This document shows, in pieces, positions 1-11,519 of a DNA stretch of 64,000 bases. The notes below the pieces were generated by a model. That model did no database searches. It was given only the letters and a program-made list of their open reading frames with translations, and had not been told where the DNA came from. A program made the position numbers and the translations under genes. How positions within the stretch are numbered: position 1 is the first letter of the stretch; every line of letters begins with the position of its first letter. Source of the DNA: Cryptomeria japonica (lineage: Eukaryota > Streptophyta > Pinopsida > Cupressales > Cupressaceae); NCBI RefSeq assembly GCF_030272615.1, contig NC_081415.1, forward strand, positions 506,307,373-506,371,372. Direction: 5' to 3'.

Positions 1-1
1 T

Positions 2-712
2 AAGATAGGACATTTTGCTTCTAGATGTCTGGAGAGAATGGCTAAGTATGACAGACATGATAAGTTTGATAAGCATGATAGGAATGATAGATATGAGAAG
101 CATGAAAAGTGTGATAAGCCTTATAAGTCTAACCGGAAGTTTAGGAACCAAACAAACTGTTACTATGCTGCAGGTGAAGGTGTTACAGATGATGAATTAG
201 AAGGAGATGAAGTTGTGTTTATTGCCATTAAAGAAGACAAACTTGTACCTATTGATTCCACTAGTTGTTCTGTTGAGGAGAAAGCTTTGGCTGCTAAAGT
301 AGAAAAAAAGGGTGAATGGGTGATTGACAGCAGTTGTTCACATCATATGACTAGTGATAAAAGCAAATTTGTAGGCATGGAAAGGTATGATGGTGGAATA
401 GTTAGATTTGGAGATGACAAAGCCTATGTAATCTGTGGGAGAGGTTTTATTTCTTTTGATGGTAAGCATAACACTGATAATGTCTTGAATGTTGAAAGTT
501 TGAAGCATAATCTTTTGAGTGTTGGACAAATGGTTGATAAAGGTTATGATCTACAATTCAAGGATGGGAAATGCAAGATCTTGAATGCCTCCAGTATAGA
601 GATTGCATCTGGAACTAAGATTGAAGGTAACATTTTTCATTTGAATGCTAGTGAGAAAAGTTGTTTGATTGCTAAGATAGACGAGAGTTGGTTGTGGCAT
701 AGAAGAATGTGA
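2..712 (+). pseudogene. copia-1 gag C-terminus and aspartic protease (broken)
   Basis: Reading frame 2 opens inside a CCHC zinc knuckle: the GH(x4)C half is visible at once (GHFASRC), followed by a lysine/aspartate-rich linker (RHDKFDKHDRND) typical of copia gag. The retropepsin site follows near residue 97 of the frame as DSSCSHHMT. Copia proteases normally read D-S-G at this point, so the Gly of the catalytic motif is replaced by Ser. The conserved hydrophobic segment HNLLSVGQM and the GAG-pre-integrase motif WLWHRRM follow. The frame ends in TGA at 710-712, exactly where integrase should continue, and the next segment resumes in the same frame, so the stop is a mutation. Confidence 0.88.
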
Positions 713-1709
713 CATGTAAACTTTGTTTCATTGATCAAGATCAGTTCTACACAAGTTGTTAGAGATCTGCCTAAGATTGTTAAACCTATTAATCCAGTAT
801 GTAAAGAATGTCAGTTGGGTAAGCAAACAAGAATTTTTTTCAAGAATAAAAGGTATACATCTGATGGATTGTTGGATCTTGTGCATACTGACCTATGTGG
901 ACCTCCAAATGTTAGAAGTGTGCAGGGTGATAGATACTTTATGCTGCTAATTGATGATTATTCCAGGATGATGTGGATTGTCTTTTTGAAGGAAAAATCA
1001 AAAGCATTTGAGAAATTCAAGATATTCAAAGCTAAAGTTGAAACTGAGTCCGGATTGAAACTGAAGTATCTGAGATCTGATAGAGGTGGAGAATTTTGTT
1101 CCGGTGAGTTCAATTCATTCTGTGAGATGCATGGAATCAGAAGACAGTTATTTGCTCCTAGAACCCCATAGCAGAATGGAATTGTTGAGAGGAAGAACCG
1201 TACTATTTTGGATGCTGCAAGAACTATGCCGATTCAAGGAAATGTTCTAAAGGTCTACTGGAGAGAAGCTATTAGTATTGCAGTCTATACATTTAACAGA
1301 GTTCATATCGAAGGTGATACCAGTAAGACCCCTTATGAGATTTGGTTTGTTAATGTTCCTACTGTGAAATATTTCAAAGTTTTTGGTAGCAAATGTTATA
1401 TCAAGAGAGATGAGGATCTTGGAAAGTTTGATGCTAGAAGTGATGAAGGTATTTTTTTGGGGATATTCTACAAAGAGCAAAGCCTACCGGTGCTATAACA
1501 AGAGACTGGGAAAGATAGTTGAGAGTGCAAATGTGAAGGGGGATGAGAACCTTCGGAAAGAGATCAAAGCTTATGATGATGGTCAACATGTTGTCTTAGC
1601 TCCTATTCAGCCTAAAGAGCCTAAGCAGAATGATCCGGTAGAGATTGTTAATCTGGATGTTGCTACTGCTGGTGATGATGTGCAGGAATCTGAAGATCAG
1701 AACAATTAG
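713..1709 (+). pseudogene. copia-1 integrase (broken)
   Basis: The HHCC zinc-binding part is split by the TGA at 710: HVNF then CKECQLGKQ. The catalytic core has the expected acidic residues: Asp in HTDLCGPP, Asp in LRSDRGGEF and Glu in QNGIVERKNRT. A TAG at about 1169-1171 lies just before QNG, where Gln is usual, so CAG to TAG is the simplest explanation. The frame continues to about 1498. A frameshift near 1465-1480 then moves the C-terminal part, which includes a KAYRCYN motif, into another frame that runs to 1709. The role in the family is insertion of the cDNA; this copy cannot encode it. Confidence 0.88.
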
Positions 1710-1730
1710 AAGACTCTGAGGTATGTTAAA

Positions 1731-2373
1731 TTGAATAATTCTGAAAATCAGATTATTGGTGATAAGAATAAAGGTGTAATGACTAGAAGAAGGTTAGCTG
1801 CAGAAGAAGTATGTTTGATTTCTAAAGTTGAAGATAAAGATGTTGTTGAAGCTTGTAAAGATGAAAACTGGATAAGAGCCATGGAAGAAGAGTTAGATTG
1901 GATTGAAAAAAATAACACTTGGGAACTTGTGCCTAGACCTAAGCATAAAAATGTTATTGGTACTAAATGGGTTTTTAGGAACAAATTGAATGAAGCCAGT
2001 GAAGTAGTCATAAATAAGGCTAGACTGATCTGCAAAGGGTATTCACAGCAAGAAGGTATTGATTATGAAGAAACTTTTGCTCCGATTGCCAGAATTGAAG
2101 TTGTTAAACTGTTACTTGCTTATGCTGCTTATAAAGATTTCATTCAAGGTATATCAGATGGATGTCAAATCTGCATTTTTGAATGGTGATTTAGAGGAAG
2201 AGATTTACATTGAGCAACCTGATGGATTTTCACTGTCGGATGATGGAGACATGGTATGTAAGTTGAAGAAAGCACTTTATGGATTGAAACAAGCTCCTAA
2301 AGCCTGGTATGCTAGAATAGACAAATACTTGTTGAAATTGGGATTTATCAAAGGAGTTGTTGACAGTATGTGA
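1731..2373 (+). pseudogene. copia-1 reverse transcriptase, catalytic box deleted
   Basis: The N-terminal RT_copia signature is clear: WIRAMEEELDWIEKNNTWEL, then [23 protein letters not shown] and [12 protein letters not shown] frameshift near 2140 moves the reading to a second frame, which carries [18 protein letters not shown] (first catalytic Asp region) and [16 protein letters not shown]. At about 2363-2372 the sequence jumps from the palm segment straight to KELLKKFGLDD. The roughly 80 codons expected between them, including the YVDD catalytic box, are absent. This is a deletion rather than a frameshift and is irreversible. Confidence 0.88.
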
Positions 2374-3131
2374 AGGAATTGTTGAAGAAGTTTGGACTAG
2401 ATGATTCCAAACCAGTTGGAATTCCTATGGTGACTGGTTGTAAATTGTCTAAAAATGACGAATCTCCTAAAGCTAATCAGAGTTTGTACAGATCTATGGT
2501 TGGTGGACTGCTATATCTTACTCAGACTAGACCTGACATTATGCATGTTGTGTGTATGGCTGCTAGATATCAAGTTGATCCGAAGGAGAGTCATGTTACT
2601 GATGTTAATAGGATATTCAAATATTTGAAGGGGACTGTAAATTATGGTTTATGGTATCCAAAGAATGATGATTTCATGTTGTGTGCATACACTGATCCAG
2701 ATTGGGTTGGTGATGTTGATGACCCTTTAGGTAAGAAGTTGGTTTCATGGGCTGGCAAGAAACAAGATTCAGTATCTCTATCTACTGCTGAAGCTGAGTA
2801 TATTGTTGTTGCTAGTAATTGCACTCAGATAGTTTGGATGAAGCAAATGTTGAAAGATATCAGAGTTATTCATGATGAGCCTACTATTATTTACTGTGAT
2901 AATTCCAGTGCTATAAACATGTCAAAGAATCCGATGCAACATTTAAAGACTAAGTATATATCAATCAAATATAATTACTTAAGAGAGCAAGTCAGTGAAG
3001 GGAAGGTGAAGCTAGAGTATGTATCTACAAAGGAACAAATTGCTGATATTTTCACTAAGTCTTTGCCTGCAGATACATTTGTCTATTTGAGAGACAAATT
3101 AGGGGTATCCACCCCTCCCGATGAGAATTAG
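2370..3131 (+). pseudogene. copia-1 RT C-terminus and RNase H
   Basis: One open frame of about 250 codons encodes the connection region (SLYRSMVGGLLYLTQTRPD) and the copia-type RNase H. The RNase H residues are all seen: Asp in AYTDPDWVGD, Glu in STAEAEYIV, Asp in IYCDNSSAINMSKNP, and the terminal ADIFTKSLP motif. It ends in TAG 325 bp before the LTR. RNase H would remove the RNA template during cDNA synthesis. The segment is uninterrupted but has lost its natural start through the upstream deletion. Confidence 0.88.
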
Positions 3132-3320
3132 ATGCATTGAGTTGCATCGATCTGGTAGAATTCAGAGCCTTATTCTTTTATCCGAATTGATGAATTGGTG
3201 TTGCTCCTCTGCTCGAGTAGTCTGTTGATTTGGTTGTGTGTCTTAGTGGGAGAAAGATTCATGATTCTATTTTGGGAGAGAGTTTGGTTTTCTGTTTTGG
3301 AGATCTTTGGCATTGTTGTC

Positions 3321-3454
3321 AAAGGGGGAGAGAGATCGTGTGAAAAACTACCTTATCTATCTTGATCTTAGGGGGAGTTTGTTGGCGATATCTTCTTTCT
3401 TTGCATTGACTATTTTTCACATTCATATGTTGCCATCAATGCCAAAGGGGGAGA
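3321..3454 (+). other. three polypurine-tract-like runs before the copia-1 LTR
   Basis: Purine runs AAAGGGGGAGAGAG (3321), TTAGGGGGAG (3368) and AAAGGGGGAGA (3444) lie within 130 bp. Only the last abuts the LTR (3456) and is the natural plus-strand primer site. The others may be auxiliary tracts or chance. Confidence 0.7.
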
Positions 3455-3455
3455 T

Positions 3456-4753
3456 TGTTAGAGATTGTTGAGGAGATTGTTGGATATGGTTGTTGTCATT
3501 GTTGCTGCTAGGATATGTTGTTGTCATTGATGTCAACATATTCCTATGATTTATTTTGGTGAGTTTGGAAAGATTTTTTGATTCAACTTTGTAGTTTGGT
3601 TATGTTGATCATTGTCTTACAGAATCCGGTATTTCCTCCGGTATATTCCGGTGTGACCAAATCTTGCGCTAAGACTTTGGGATATTGTTTTGGATGATCT
3701 TGTGTATCTTCATTTCAAATGGTTCGTGATTTGGTGCTCTACAAGTTATCTTTCTTCGTGACAGTTGCTGATTGGTTGTGAGCTTACTAGATGTTGATCA
3801 ATGAAGATTTGAAAAGTCGTGTTGGTGCAACTGTTCCGGATGGTTCTAACGTGCTTGCTGGTGTTTCTTAATCGTGTCCTATTTGTTTTGGTGATCCACA
3901 CTGATCATTGTGCAAGTTTTTGGTGATTTCTATGAACCGGTGATGATTTTCTTGTTATGCAGTATTTCTAGTGGTGTAACGTGTTGCGGTTGAACTTGGC
4001 GTGATTTCCGGTGGATGTGATCGTTTGGGAATTTGTATTAGATCCATGAGATGTAATGTAAATCATTATATTGGTTCGGTGGTTGATCTTTGTATCGTGT
4101 AATGTAATTTTTATAATTATGAGTAATGTAATTTTTATAATTATGAGTTGAGGGTTTAGCCGACCTTGTTATCAAGGTTGATGATTTGTATATATAGGTG
4201 AGATATTCATGTAATTTAGGTGTCGATATTGTGTCTGCGTTATCAGAGAGAGGTGATTGTGTGAACAAGAGATTTATCATTCAACGAAGTGTTGAGGTGA
4301 GATTGGTGTTGCAGAGCAGACAATTGTGCTTAACCGGAAATGTAATCAGACATTTGAAAATGCTATTCTTTCAGTTCATTTCTTCCGGATTGTAGTCTGA
4401 ATCATATTGTAAGTCAGTGAGACTTCCCTGAGGGTTGTAGCCTTTCGGGCATATATCTTTTGAGCAGTGAACTCTAGGCAATGTGCCTAAATGCATGTGC
4501 ATTCTCCATTGTAATATTTTCACATACTACTGTAGAGTATCATCTTACTGTGGGTAGGTTCCCACCGTAGTTTTTCCCTTAACCGGGTTTTCCACGTCAA
4601 AAATCTTGGTGTTGTGTGTTGTGCTGTTAATTTGCTTATCTGATCATTGCTGCAGTTTATCAGTTTTGTTTTGGAGTTTAATATTCTGCATCCGGTGAAG
4701 ACTAATTCACACCCCCCCCCCCTCTCAGTCTTCCTTCTTGATTGCTGCTAACA
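3456..4753 (+). repeat. 3' LTR of copia-1 (1298 bp)
   Basis: It starts TGTTAG directly after a polypurine tract and ends CTAACA, a perfect inverted pair. A TATATATA box at 4189-4196 is a plausible promoter, with transcript start about 30 bp further on. CCGG-containing short words (CCGGTA, TTCCGG) recur between 3620 and 4390. No open frame of interest is present. The second LTR is outside the window, so the call rests on structure rather than on a repeat pair. Confidence 0.88.
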
Positions 4754-7700
4754 GTTCCTAATCCCAACGCCTCCAAAATGGGTCATCTGCAAATAATGAG
4801 TACAGGAGAAGATACACATTGGTGTTTTAACTCCAGCTTGGACATGTGAGATTCTTAAGGCTCCAGAATAGCACAATGAGTTTCCACCTCTAGATTCAAT
4901 GACTGCATCGGAGAGGATCCAATGATGAGAGGAAGACTATGCTTGGACTAGGGTGATAGTTATCTAATTTTAAATGCAATTTGCAGAGTATTAAAAAAGG
5001 GATCACGATATTTTTTAGATTCTTCATAGGTGCACAGTGATTTGAATTTGTTGTCTATCCCAAACCCCAAATAAAGGCAGGAAAAGCCCTCCTCAACCTT
5101 AAAAAAGCTGAACAACCCCTTAAAAGGGTTTTCTCTATAAAATATTTTATTTGACCTATATGAATATGAAGCAAATTTCAATGATTTTTATGTAATTTTT
5201 TGAAGTTCGCCAATTACTTGAAGGCCGAAATTTGGCAAACCCTGTGACTTAGTTCAGGATGATGAGAATTCCACGATTGTCGATTTGTTACTCTTCTCAA
5301 TATATTGGAAATAATGCTACAGACAGCAATCACTCTCAACTTCTGAACTAAACCTACGAGAGGAAATGATTCAAGTTGAAGGACCTGAATTGGAGAGTCA
5401 AACGGTTGAAGCGATAAGTGTTAATAGCCTACCATGAAGAAAGGTCACAACAATTTGGAAAAACCTTTAAACAGAAAGAAGCATGCAACAAAGAGCCCTT
5501 TGCATTTATAACATCAAAATGGCTTTGTTGTTGCTTAGTAGGTGTAAGACAGATTGGGCAATCACTCCTAAATATTTTGCTCTCATTTTTTATGTGGAGA
5601 TGCTTCTACCAATGGGGGAAAAGAAGTGGCTGAGACAGGAACATTTTTGAGAAGATAAACACCACCAGACAAAGGAAATATGAAAATCAAATTCACAGTG
5701 GAACTACTGATGACTGCTGTCTGCAGTGCCCAACCGTGAATATGAACAAAATTGAAAATGACTTCACAGGTATATTGAACATTGAAGATTAAGACTCTGA
5801 ACTAGGAGTTTCCAGTTTCTTTCTATTCATTTGCACTAGGTAAGAGTGATGCAGGGAGTACTTTGTGGGGCATGGGTAGAGCCGCACAGCAAAGATATAG
5901 TAATCATGCCCTATATTCATGCAATAAGTAATTTGGGAGGATTTAATACCTTAAGTAGCAGTTGTAACAGCATGCAACCATCACCCGCTGATTCAAGAAA
6001 GTGGAGGCAGTTTTGAGCCTTGATAGGAGCATCTTCATACCTTTCAGTTGAAGGAGTCAACCAGCATCATATCCTACGCCACGATAGAGAATGGGGAGAG
6101 ATTCAATGAGTCAAACCAGGAGAATGTTTTCTACAGCACCCAGGATGGTTCAAACATTTACTGCCACAAAAGGGACACTTCCTAGTTTTTCTCTATTAAG
6201 TTTTACTTAATAAGAGATGCTTTGAAAAGGAAGGCATCTTTTTATCATCTGATGAGAGAGGCATCTCTGATTTTCAAGAGAATTCTCAAACAACAAGAGA
6301 CCTGTAGCAGTTATGGACCTGGATTTGCAGTAAAAACTGAGTTTTGACCATTCTTTATTCTTGTGTATGTTCAATATGGTGTATTATCTCTGGTTCTTGA
6401 TCTTTGTTTGTGGACATTATTTTTGTCCCTCATATTGCTCTCCAACCCTTGTACCTTAATGCAGAAATAAAATCATCCATTTGCAGGTTGCCAGTTGTGT
6501 TCTCAACTTCTCGACAGTCCATCCAAGAATGGTTGTGGTCCTAGTGACCCTATTATTGCTGTGACTAAACCTTTTTGCCTTCATGCAAAATATTTATGTG
6601 AATGCTAGTGAAACTGGAGATTGTGTGCGGGGAATTATTAGTCTTTTGTAGTAATCTTTTGTTCTCTTGGAACAGGTTTAAAACTCTATCTTCGGTATGT
6701 CACCACACTTTCATCTTCAGTTATTTTCTCTCCCCTTTTCATTAGCGAGATTCAAGAAGGATTAGAATTAGTTCTCCAAAGTTTATCTGACAGGGAACCA
6801 GCCCTTTATCTGGCGGTTTTGCTCCGAATAGCAAGGCCCCAGAATTTGAAGCTATTCCAATGCTATCACTGGATTGTTCAACAAGGTTCAACAAAGGAGC
6901 AGGTTGCAGTTGATAACAGTTTTTATGACGACATATTTATCATCTGAAACATACGAAACAAAATAGACACCCTAAAATGGAAAATACAGTTTCTACATTT
7001 ACAACGAAAAAAACTGCAAATTCTCTGTAAGTACATTCTGGGTTCTGCGTTTGCACTCCGTATTCACCCAGGTCCATCCATGACCATACCCAGATGAATC
7101 TGCCCTGCAAATGCAAAACCCTATCAACACCCACAGCTAACTGAGCCTTGTACCCAGATCCAGAGCAAATTGAACCAGAATCCAGGGCTGCAGGTAAGTG
7201 AACCAGTATCAGAGTATTAAAGATCACCTATTTCCTAACAAAATATTAACACATTTTATATCTCATTTTTTTCTGCTCTGAATCACCATAAAACTATAGC
7301 TATCCCAATTCAGTATCTTTTCAAAATACAAACAGTCTGATCAGATCCATGCTATTATGTAACTGGTACCCACGAGCTTTAATCATTTCCAAATATTGTT
7401 TCCAATATGAATAATAAACCAATGAAGCCATATGTCCTGATTTCAGAGCTCTACTCAAGATGGATCAATGTAAGAATTTTCAATAAAAGTGTGAAAATCT
7501 AAACCATTCTGTCAGAAAGAGTAACAAAATAAAGGCACAAGTCACGCCCTGGGAACCTAGGAGTCCTCACTGAGGTTTAACATTAGCTCTCCAAAACTTC
7601 ATATCCGACTTACAGTTATTGAGAAACCTAAATTGCACCAAAACAATTAGGAGAAATCATTTCTGCCTGATAAAACATTTCAGAAGGCGATATGTGCCAG

Positions 7701-7830
7701 AGACATGTTCGGAAGTTTGGAACAGCCAAAAAAGTTCGCTTTGAAGTTTTCTGATCTGGTATTTGTGGGAAACAATTCTGGCACGTTTATGACAAGTTTC
7801 CAGTTGTGTTGGTCGGAGCGTGTGGCCATC
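4754..7830. other. no gene recognised; possible intron or 3' flank of the BPG2-like gene
   Basis: Both strands were read for further BPG2 exons. None of the family's downstream landmarks (the conserved block that follows the GTPase domain, the C-terminal glycine/tryptophan motif) was found. Open frames are short and compositionally random. A donor-like CTGCAG|GTAAGTG occurs on plus at about 7190 without a supporting coding context. No terminal repeats or TE domains were seen. Confidence 0.5.
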
Positions 7831-7936
7831 ACTCAGGACTGTAAATATATTATGATTCTTTGTCATAATTAAAGATCTTATTGACTCGGGACTGTAAATA
7901 TATTATGATTCTTTGTCATAATTAAAGATCTTATAG
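7831..7936. repeat. 53-bp direct tandem duplication in BPG2-like intron 1
   Basis: Two nearly identical copies with period 53 begin at 7831 and 7884. Each reads ACTC-A/G-GGACTGTAAATATAT and onwards through AAAGATCTTA. The pair lies 60-170 bp downstream of the exon 1 donor on the minus strand. It looks like replication slippage. Confidence 0.9.
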
Positions 7937-7997
7937 TATAACCTAAGGAACATGCATGAAACATCCAAAAAATGAAAACAAAAGACTGGCAACAGAC

Positions 7998-9266
7998 CTT
8001 TAATCTATAAGTCCTGGGCTTAAGCTCCTTGCTAATGTGTATCAACTTTTGTTCTTCTCTATTCAAGCGGGTTGACATCTGATGAGGATGAAGAATGCCA
8101 GGGGTGTCGAACAAGTTGGCTTTGTCAGGAAGGATACCTTGAACCCTGATAATCCCTAATGTTGTACCCGGCACAGGGGCCTGGGTAAGCTGAGTGACGC
8201 TTTTGCCATTCCCAACATGCTTCCCAATTGCATTTATGAGAGTAGACTTGCCAGCATTCTGAGCTCCAATGACCCACACATTGCCACGTGGTCCTGCCAG
8301 CTGTTTGATATGCTCGGTTAGGTTGTCAATTCCCCAGCCCTTGCGTGCACTCACCAGATGCACGCCCTGCAACTTGACTGCCCCAGCAATGCGAGCGCGC
8401 TGTCTGACCCACTTTTCTAGCCTTTCGGGGGTGACCAGATGGGTAGGAAGCAAGTCCAACTTAGTGGCAGCCACCACCAAGCGAGGAACATTCCCGGACT
8501 TACCCTCCTTCCAGGCAGAGGTCCCCTCTTCTATGGCCTGTGAAACCAACCTCGCAGCTCGCCGAGGAAAAGACCCGTCAAAATCCACGCTGTCCACCAC
8601 CATTAGCACTGTGGAGCGAGTACCCTTGGTGTGCATTAGCCTGGGCCCTACAGTTACCTCAAAGTCAAAATCAGGCAGCAGATTCTCCACGCTCTCATCC
8701 TTCACCTTGCCGTAACTACGCAGGGAATGGCACCTTGCGCAAACCACAGGCTTTCCAGGCCCCCCTTGTTCTTCATTTCTGGCTGTGAATTTTTGCGGCT
8801 GTTCCTCGTCAGGATCAAGTAAGATTATCTGGTCTAGATTCTGGCTTGGTTCCACATCTACCCACAACTTATGCCTATGTTTATGAGGTATAAGAGAAGT
8901 ATTAGAAGAAGGAAGGAAGAATCCAGGGGCCTTGGAATCCTTGCTCTGCATGTAAACTCCACATCCCGGGCACAACGGATCATTAACATCGACATTAGTA
9001 TTGACATCACTTCTGTCAATGATATTTGCGTTTGCATCTGAGGAAAAACATCGAAGCCCAGATTCAAAATGAAACGTCGAATACAAACCATACCACGTGT
9101 TGCTTTTGTTTTTCTCTTCCCGAACGGATATTTTCTGCTTCGAAAGATAGTCCCCTTGTGATGTTGATAAGACGTTGTTTGAAGAATTTGTTGATGAAGA
9201 TATGATCCAAGATAAGGTTGAAGTTGAAGACAGAAACCTGTTTCGTATTACCAATCTCTGCAACAT
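7998..9266 (-). CDS. BPG2: BPG2-like circularly permuted GTPase, first coding exon (partial gene)
   Basis: The exon gives 423 codons of a YqeH/NOA1-type GTPase of chloroplasts or mitochondria; family members act in organelle ribosome/rRNA maturation. The N-terminus is rich in Ser, Leu and Arg with few acidic residues, as in a transit peptide. A CPGCGVYMQ and CARCHSLRSYG pair forms the treble-clef zinc finger. GTPase motifs come in permuted order: G4 TKLD, G5 SARKGWG, G1 GAQNAGKST, a G2 Thr in PGTT, G3 DTPG. The ATG at 9266 is the first possible start, since an in-frame TGA lies two codons upstream. After HISKELKPRTYRLK a donor AAG|GTCTGT at 7998/7997 ends the exon; reading through it adds non-family residues to a stop at 7878. 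The C-terminal third of the protein was not found. BPG2 is the closest of the three plant paralogues I recall; NOA1 or a BPG2-like paralogue is possible. Confidence 0.88.
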
Positions 9267-9920
9267 TTTTCAGCTGTTATTCCTCTGTTATTGGGCTTGA
9301 AGGTTTAGGATTTAGGGTTTATGGTGGTTGCACTCCTTTTGCTTCATAGCATTCCATCATGCATTGAACATCGCGTATCACAGTGCACTCCTTCATCTCC
9401 GGCTGCTGTGAAAGTAATCCATTCGTCGCCTTGTTCGTATACAAGTGAAATCATCAACAAGGACGCAATCTATTTTTCTATAAGCTCTGTATCAAATCCC
9501 CAGGATAAGAAGCTGTGAAATGCCAAGTGGTAGTTCATAGTAAATAAATTTCTTATTCTTAGATTCCAATCATTGTTTGTAAATAAAATACTCAGTCTCT
9601 CCTCAGCACTTACGTCTCCAAGGATGTCTGAAGCATGGAATAGTCCATGGCTGCACCATCTGTACCGACACCTATTTCTATTTTATTTCTTTTTCTTAAA
9701 CACGAAAAACATTTACGGTCTATTTTATCACTTTATTTCAGGTTTAAATTATTTTCTTTATGAGGGTGATTTTAAGGGACTTAAAAAGTATCATATAATA
9801 TTTATTTTTTTAATAATAATTATTAATATTTGGAATTTTTTTTAATTTATTTTTAGATAAACTTCTATTATAGGGGTAGATCTTTTTTATTAAAAACATT
9901 AAAAAACATTCAATACAAAA
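9267..9920. other. upstream flank of the BPG2-like gene, AT-rich, no gene
   Basis: The first 60 bp would be 5' UTR of the minus-strand gene. No convincing TATA box was fixed. From about 9660 onward the sequence is strongly AT-rich (poly-T and ATTAATAATT runs). No coding or repeat structure was recognised before the gypsy LTR. Confidence 0.5.
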
Positions 9921-10145
9921 TGTATATGTTAATTTGAATTCTTAATATTGTAAATCCTAACAAGATTCAATCACAAAAATCTTAGATCTACATTGAAATT
10001 CACACAACATCAATGAAGAACTATAAAATATGCAAAATCATGAAATAAATCAAATGATGCCGTTCACACATTTAATGGGTTTGATCTTCATTCTTCTTCT
10101 ATCTCCATTGATCTTGTTTTGATATGATTGCTCTAAGATTGTGAT
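9921..10145 (-). repeat. gypsy-1-family LTR, left piece (split by copia-2)
   Basis: It begins TGTATATG like the gypsy-1 LTRs and continues with homologous sequence, notably CTCCATTGATCTTGTTTTGA and TTGCTCTAAGATT. It stops at the copia-2 target site GTGAT (10141-10145) and resumes at 31290. The two pieces add up to about 711 bp, close to the 762-777 bp of the gypsy-1 LTRs, so this is a near-complete solitary LTR. The outer target duplication is unresolved: CATTC occurs at 9907 and right after the right piece, but with a 9-bp offset. Confidence 0.75.
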
Positions 10146-10634
10146 TGTGAGATTTTACCAAGATCAGAAGCTCAATGAAAAGTACAAAATAGAGAGACAA
10201 AATATAGGACAAGAATAAACTGTATTCTCATCAACAAATGAATGATCAATAGTTCAATAGTTGTTACATACAATGAATATGAGTCTGCATATATAGGCAA
10301 GGCAATATGGAGATGTGAGCACACAAATATGACATATGGCTCAATAAGAAACAAGGGTAGGTAGGAAATAGGTGTGGTAGGTAGGAGAAACAATAAAATA
10401 TTTCACATAAGGTGGATCACCCACGAAAGGTGGAATTATCACTCCATAATAAGTGGATGTGATAAAGTAGTAACAAGATCACACCATAAAAGGTGGAAAT
10501 TCTCTTGCACACACTATCCCAATGTGGCACAAACACCCAAGTGTCTCGTACCCAAACTACTATGAAATGCATTTCCTAGGTAAACTTAAGTAAGGTGTAA
10601 TAATATACATGATGAATAATTATTTACACCAACA
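10146..10634 (-). repeat. 3' LTR of copia-2 (489 bp)
   Basis: Minus-strand ends are TGTTGGTG and CTCACA. It pairs with 30803-31284 at about 94% identity by eye. A TATATA promoter box lies at 10290-10295 (minus-strand reading CTATATATG). Confidence 0.93.
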
Positions 10635-10646
10635 CCCCCCCTTAAG
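10635..10646 (-). other. polypurine tract of copia-2
   Basis: On the minus strand the sequence is CTTAAGGGGGGG immediately before the TGTTGG start of the 3' LTR. Confidence 0.85.
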
Positions 10647-10757
10647 TGCAACTTGGGGGAATGCACTTAAATCTACAATGCAACTAAGCAATGCAAGATG
10701 GGTCCCGACTACGAGGCCATGTTAGGTACCCATGTACAAATTCAAATGCATGCAAAC
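10647..10757 (-). other. copia-2 internal 3' stub, non-coding
   Basis: About 110 bp of copia-2 internal sequence lie between its polypurine tract and the gypsy-1 insertion site. Its last 5 bp, CAAAC (10753-10757), are the target duplicated by gypsy-1; the other copy is at 26893-26897. Confidence 0.85.
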
Positions 10758-11519
10758 TGTATATGGTGAAAATGGATAACAATAATAACAATATTGAAAG
10801 GCTAAATGAATTCAACCACAAAACCCTAGCCTAACAACAAGAAAGATCCACCATAACATATGAAGATTACCTAAGACAATGCAAATCACATGAAATCACA
10901 AATATTATACCATCACATGTCCAATAAGGTTTTGATCTCCATTCTTCCTATCTCCATTGATCTTGTTTGATATATTTGCTCTCAGATTTTATGTGCACAA
11001 GAGCTCAATAAAGAACGGAATGTGGTTGCAAGTAGGATCGTAGTGTAGTCAATTGCATAAAAGATGATTAGCATGAATGATTAGGGTTTGATAATGACGG
11101 AAGCATCTCCTTATATAGAAGACACTATATGAAATGGAGGGATAAGATTGAGAGGTGTAAAAGGAGGTTGGCTATGATTAGAGGGTAGGTAAAAGAAATA
11201 ATAAAATAATGAAAGGGGTAGGTAGTGTATGAATTAAGAGATGAATGACATGTGTCATAGGTAGAAAAGGCTAATGAATTAATTAAATAAATAAATATTT
11301 ATTTAATTAATAGAAGAAGTAGGATAATTAAATAAATAAAAAGCAAAGGATAATTTAAATAAATAAATGTATTTATTTAAATGAGAAATAAGGCTAGAAG
11401 AGGATAAATTAATTAATTAAATAAATAAAAATTTATTTAATTAATAGAAGAATTAGGCTTAGATAATTAAATAAATAAAATATTTATTTAATTAGACATG
11501 ACAATTTTAGGTGTCTACA
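10758..11519 (-). repeat. 3' LTR of gypsy-1 (762 bp)
   Basis: It pairs with the 5' LTR. A TATATAAG box occurs on minus at about 11111-11117. The U3 part (11270-11500) holds serial AT-rich palindromes of ATTAAATAAATA and TATTTATTTAAT. This copy lacks 15 bp present in the other LTR near 11340, exactly one palindrome arm, which explains the 762 versus 777 bp lengths. Confidence 0.95.

Larger units (their letters stand above)
1..4753 (+). mobile_element. copia-1: Ty1/copia retrotransposon, 5'-truncated by window edge
   Basis: Domains run in copia order on the plus strand: gag zinc knuckle end, protease, integrase, reverse transcriptase, RNase H, then a polypurine tract and a 3' LTR. Integrase before RT identifies Ty1/copia rather than Ty3/gypsy. 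The 5' LTR and most of gag lie outside the window. Pol has at least two in-frame stops, two or more frameshifts and an RT deletion, so the copy is dead. The LTR is bounded by the perfect 6-bp inverted ends TGTTAG and CTAACA. The target-site duplication cannot be tested because the 5' end is missing; GTTCC follows the LTR. Confidence 0.93.

Noticed and set aside
7185-7200. Plus-strand splice donor CTGCAG|GTAAGTG
   Set aside because: Good consensus but no plus-strand coding exon leads into it.
6940-7227. Possible further BPG2 exon (95-codon minus frame)
   Set aside because: The translation shows none of the family's C-terminal motifs and no proper acceptor.
8269-8788. Plus-strand open frames of 148 and 82 codons
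   Set aside because: They lie antisense to the BPG2-like exon, whose motifs are unambiguous, and have no domain of their own.
9907-9920. CATTC as target duplication of the solitary gypsy LTR
   Set aside because: Present on both sides but 9 bp away from the LTR end on the left, so it may be coincidence.
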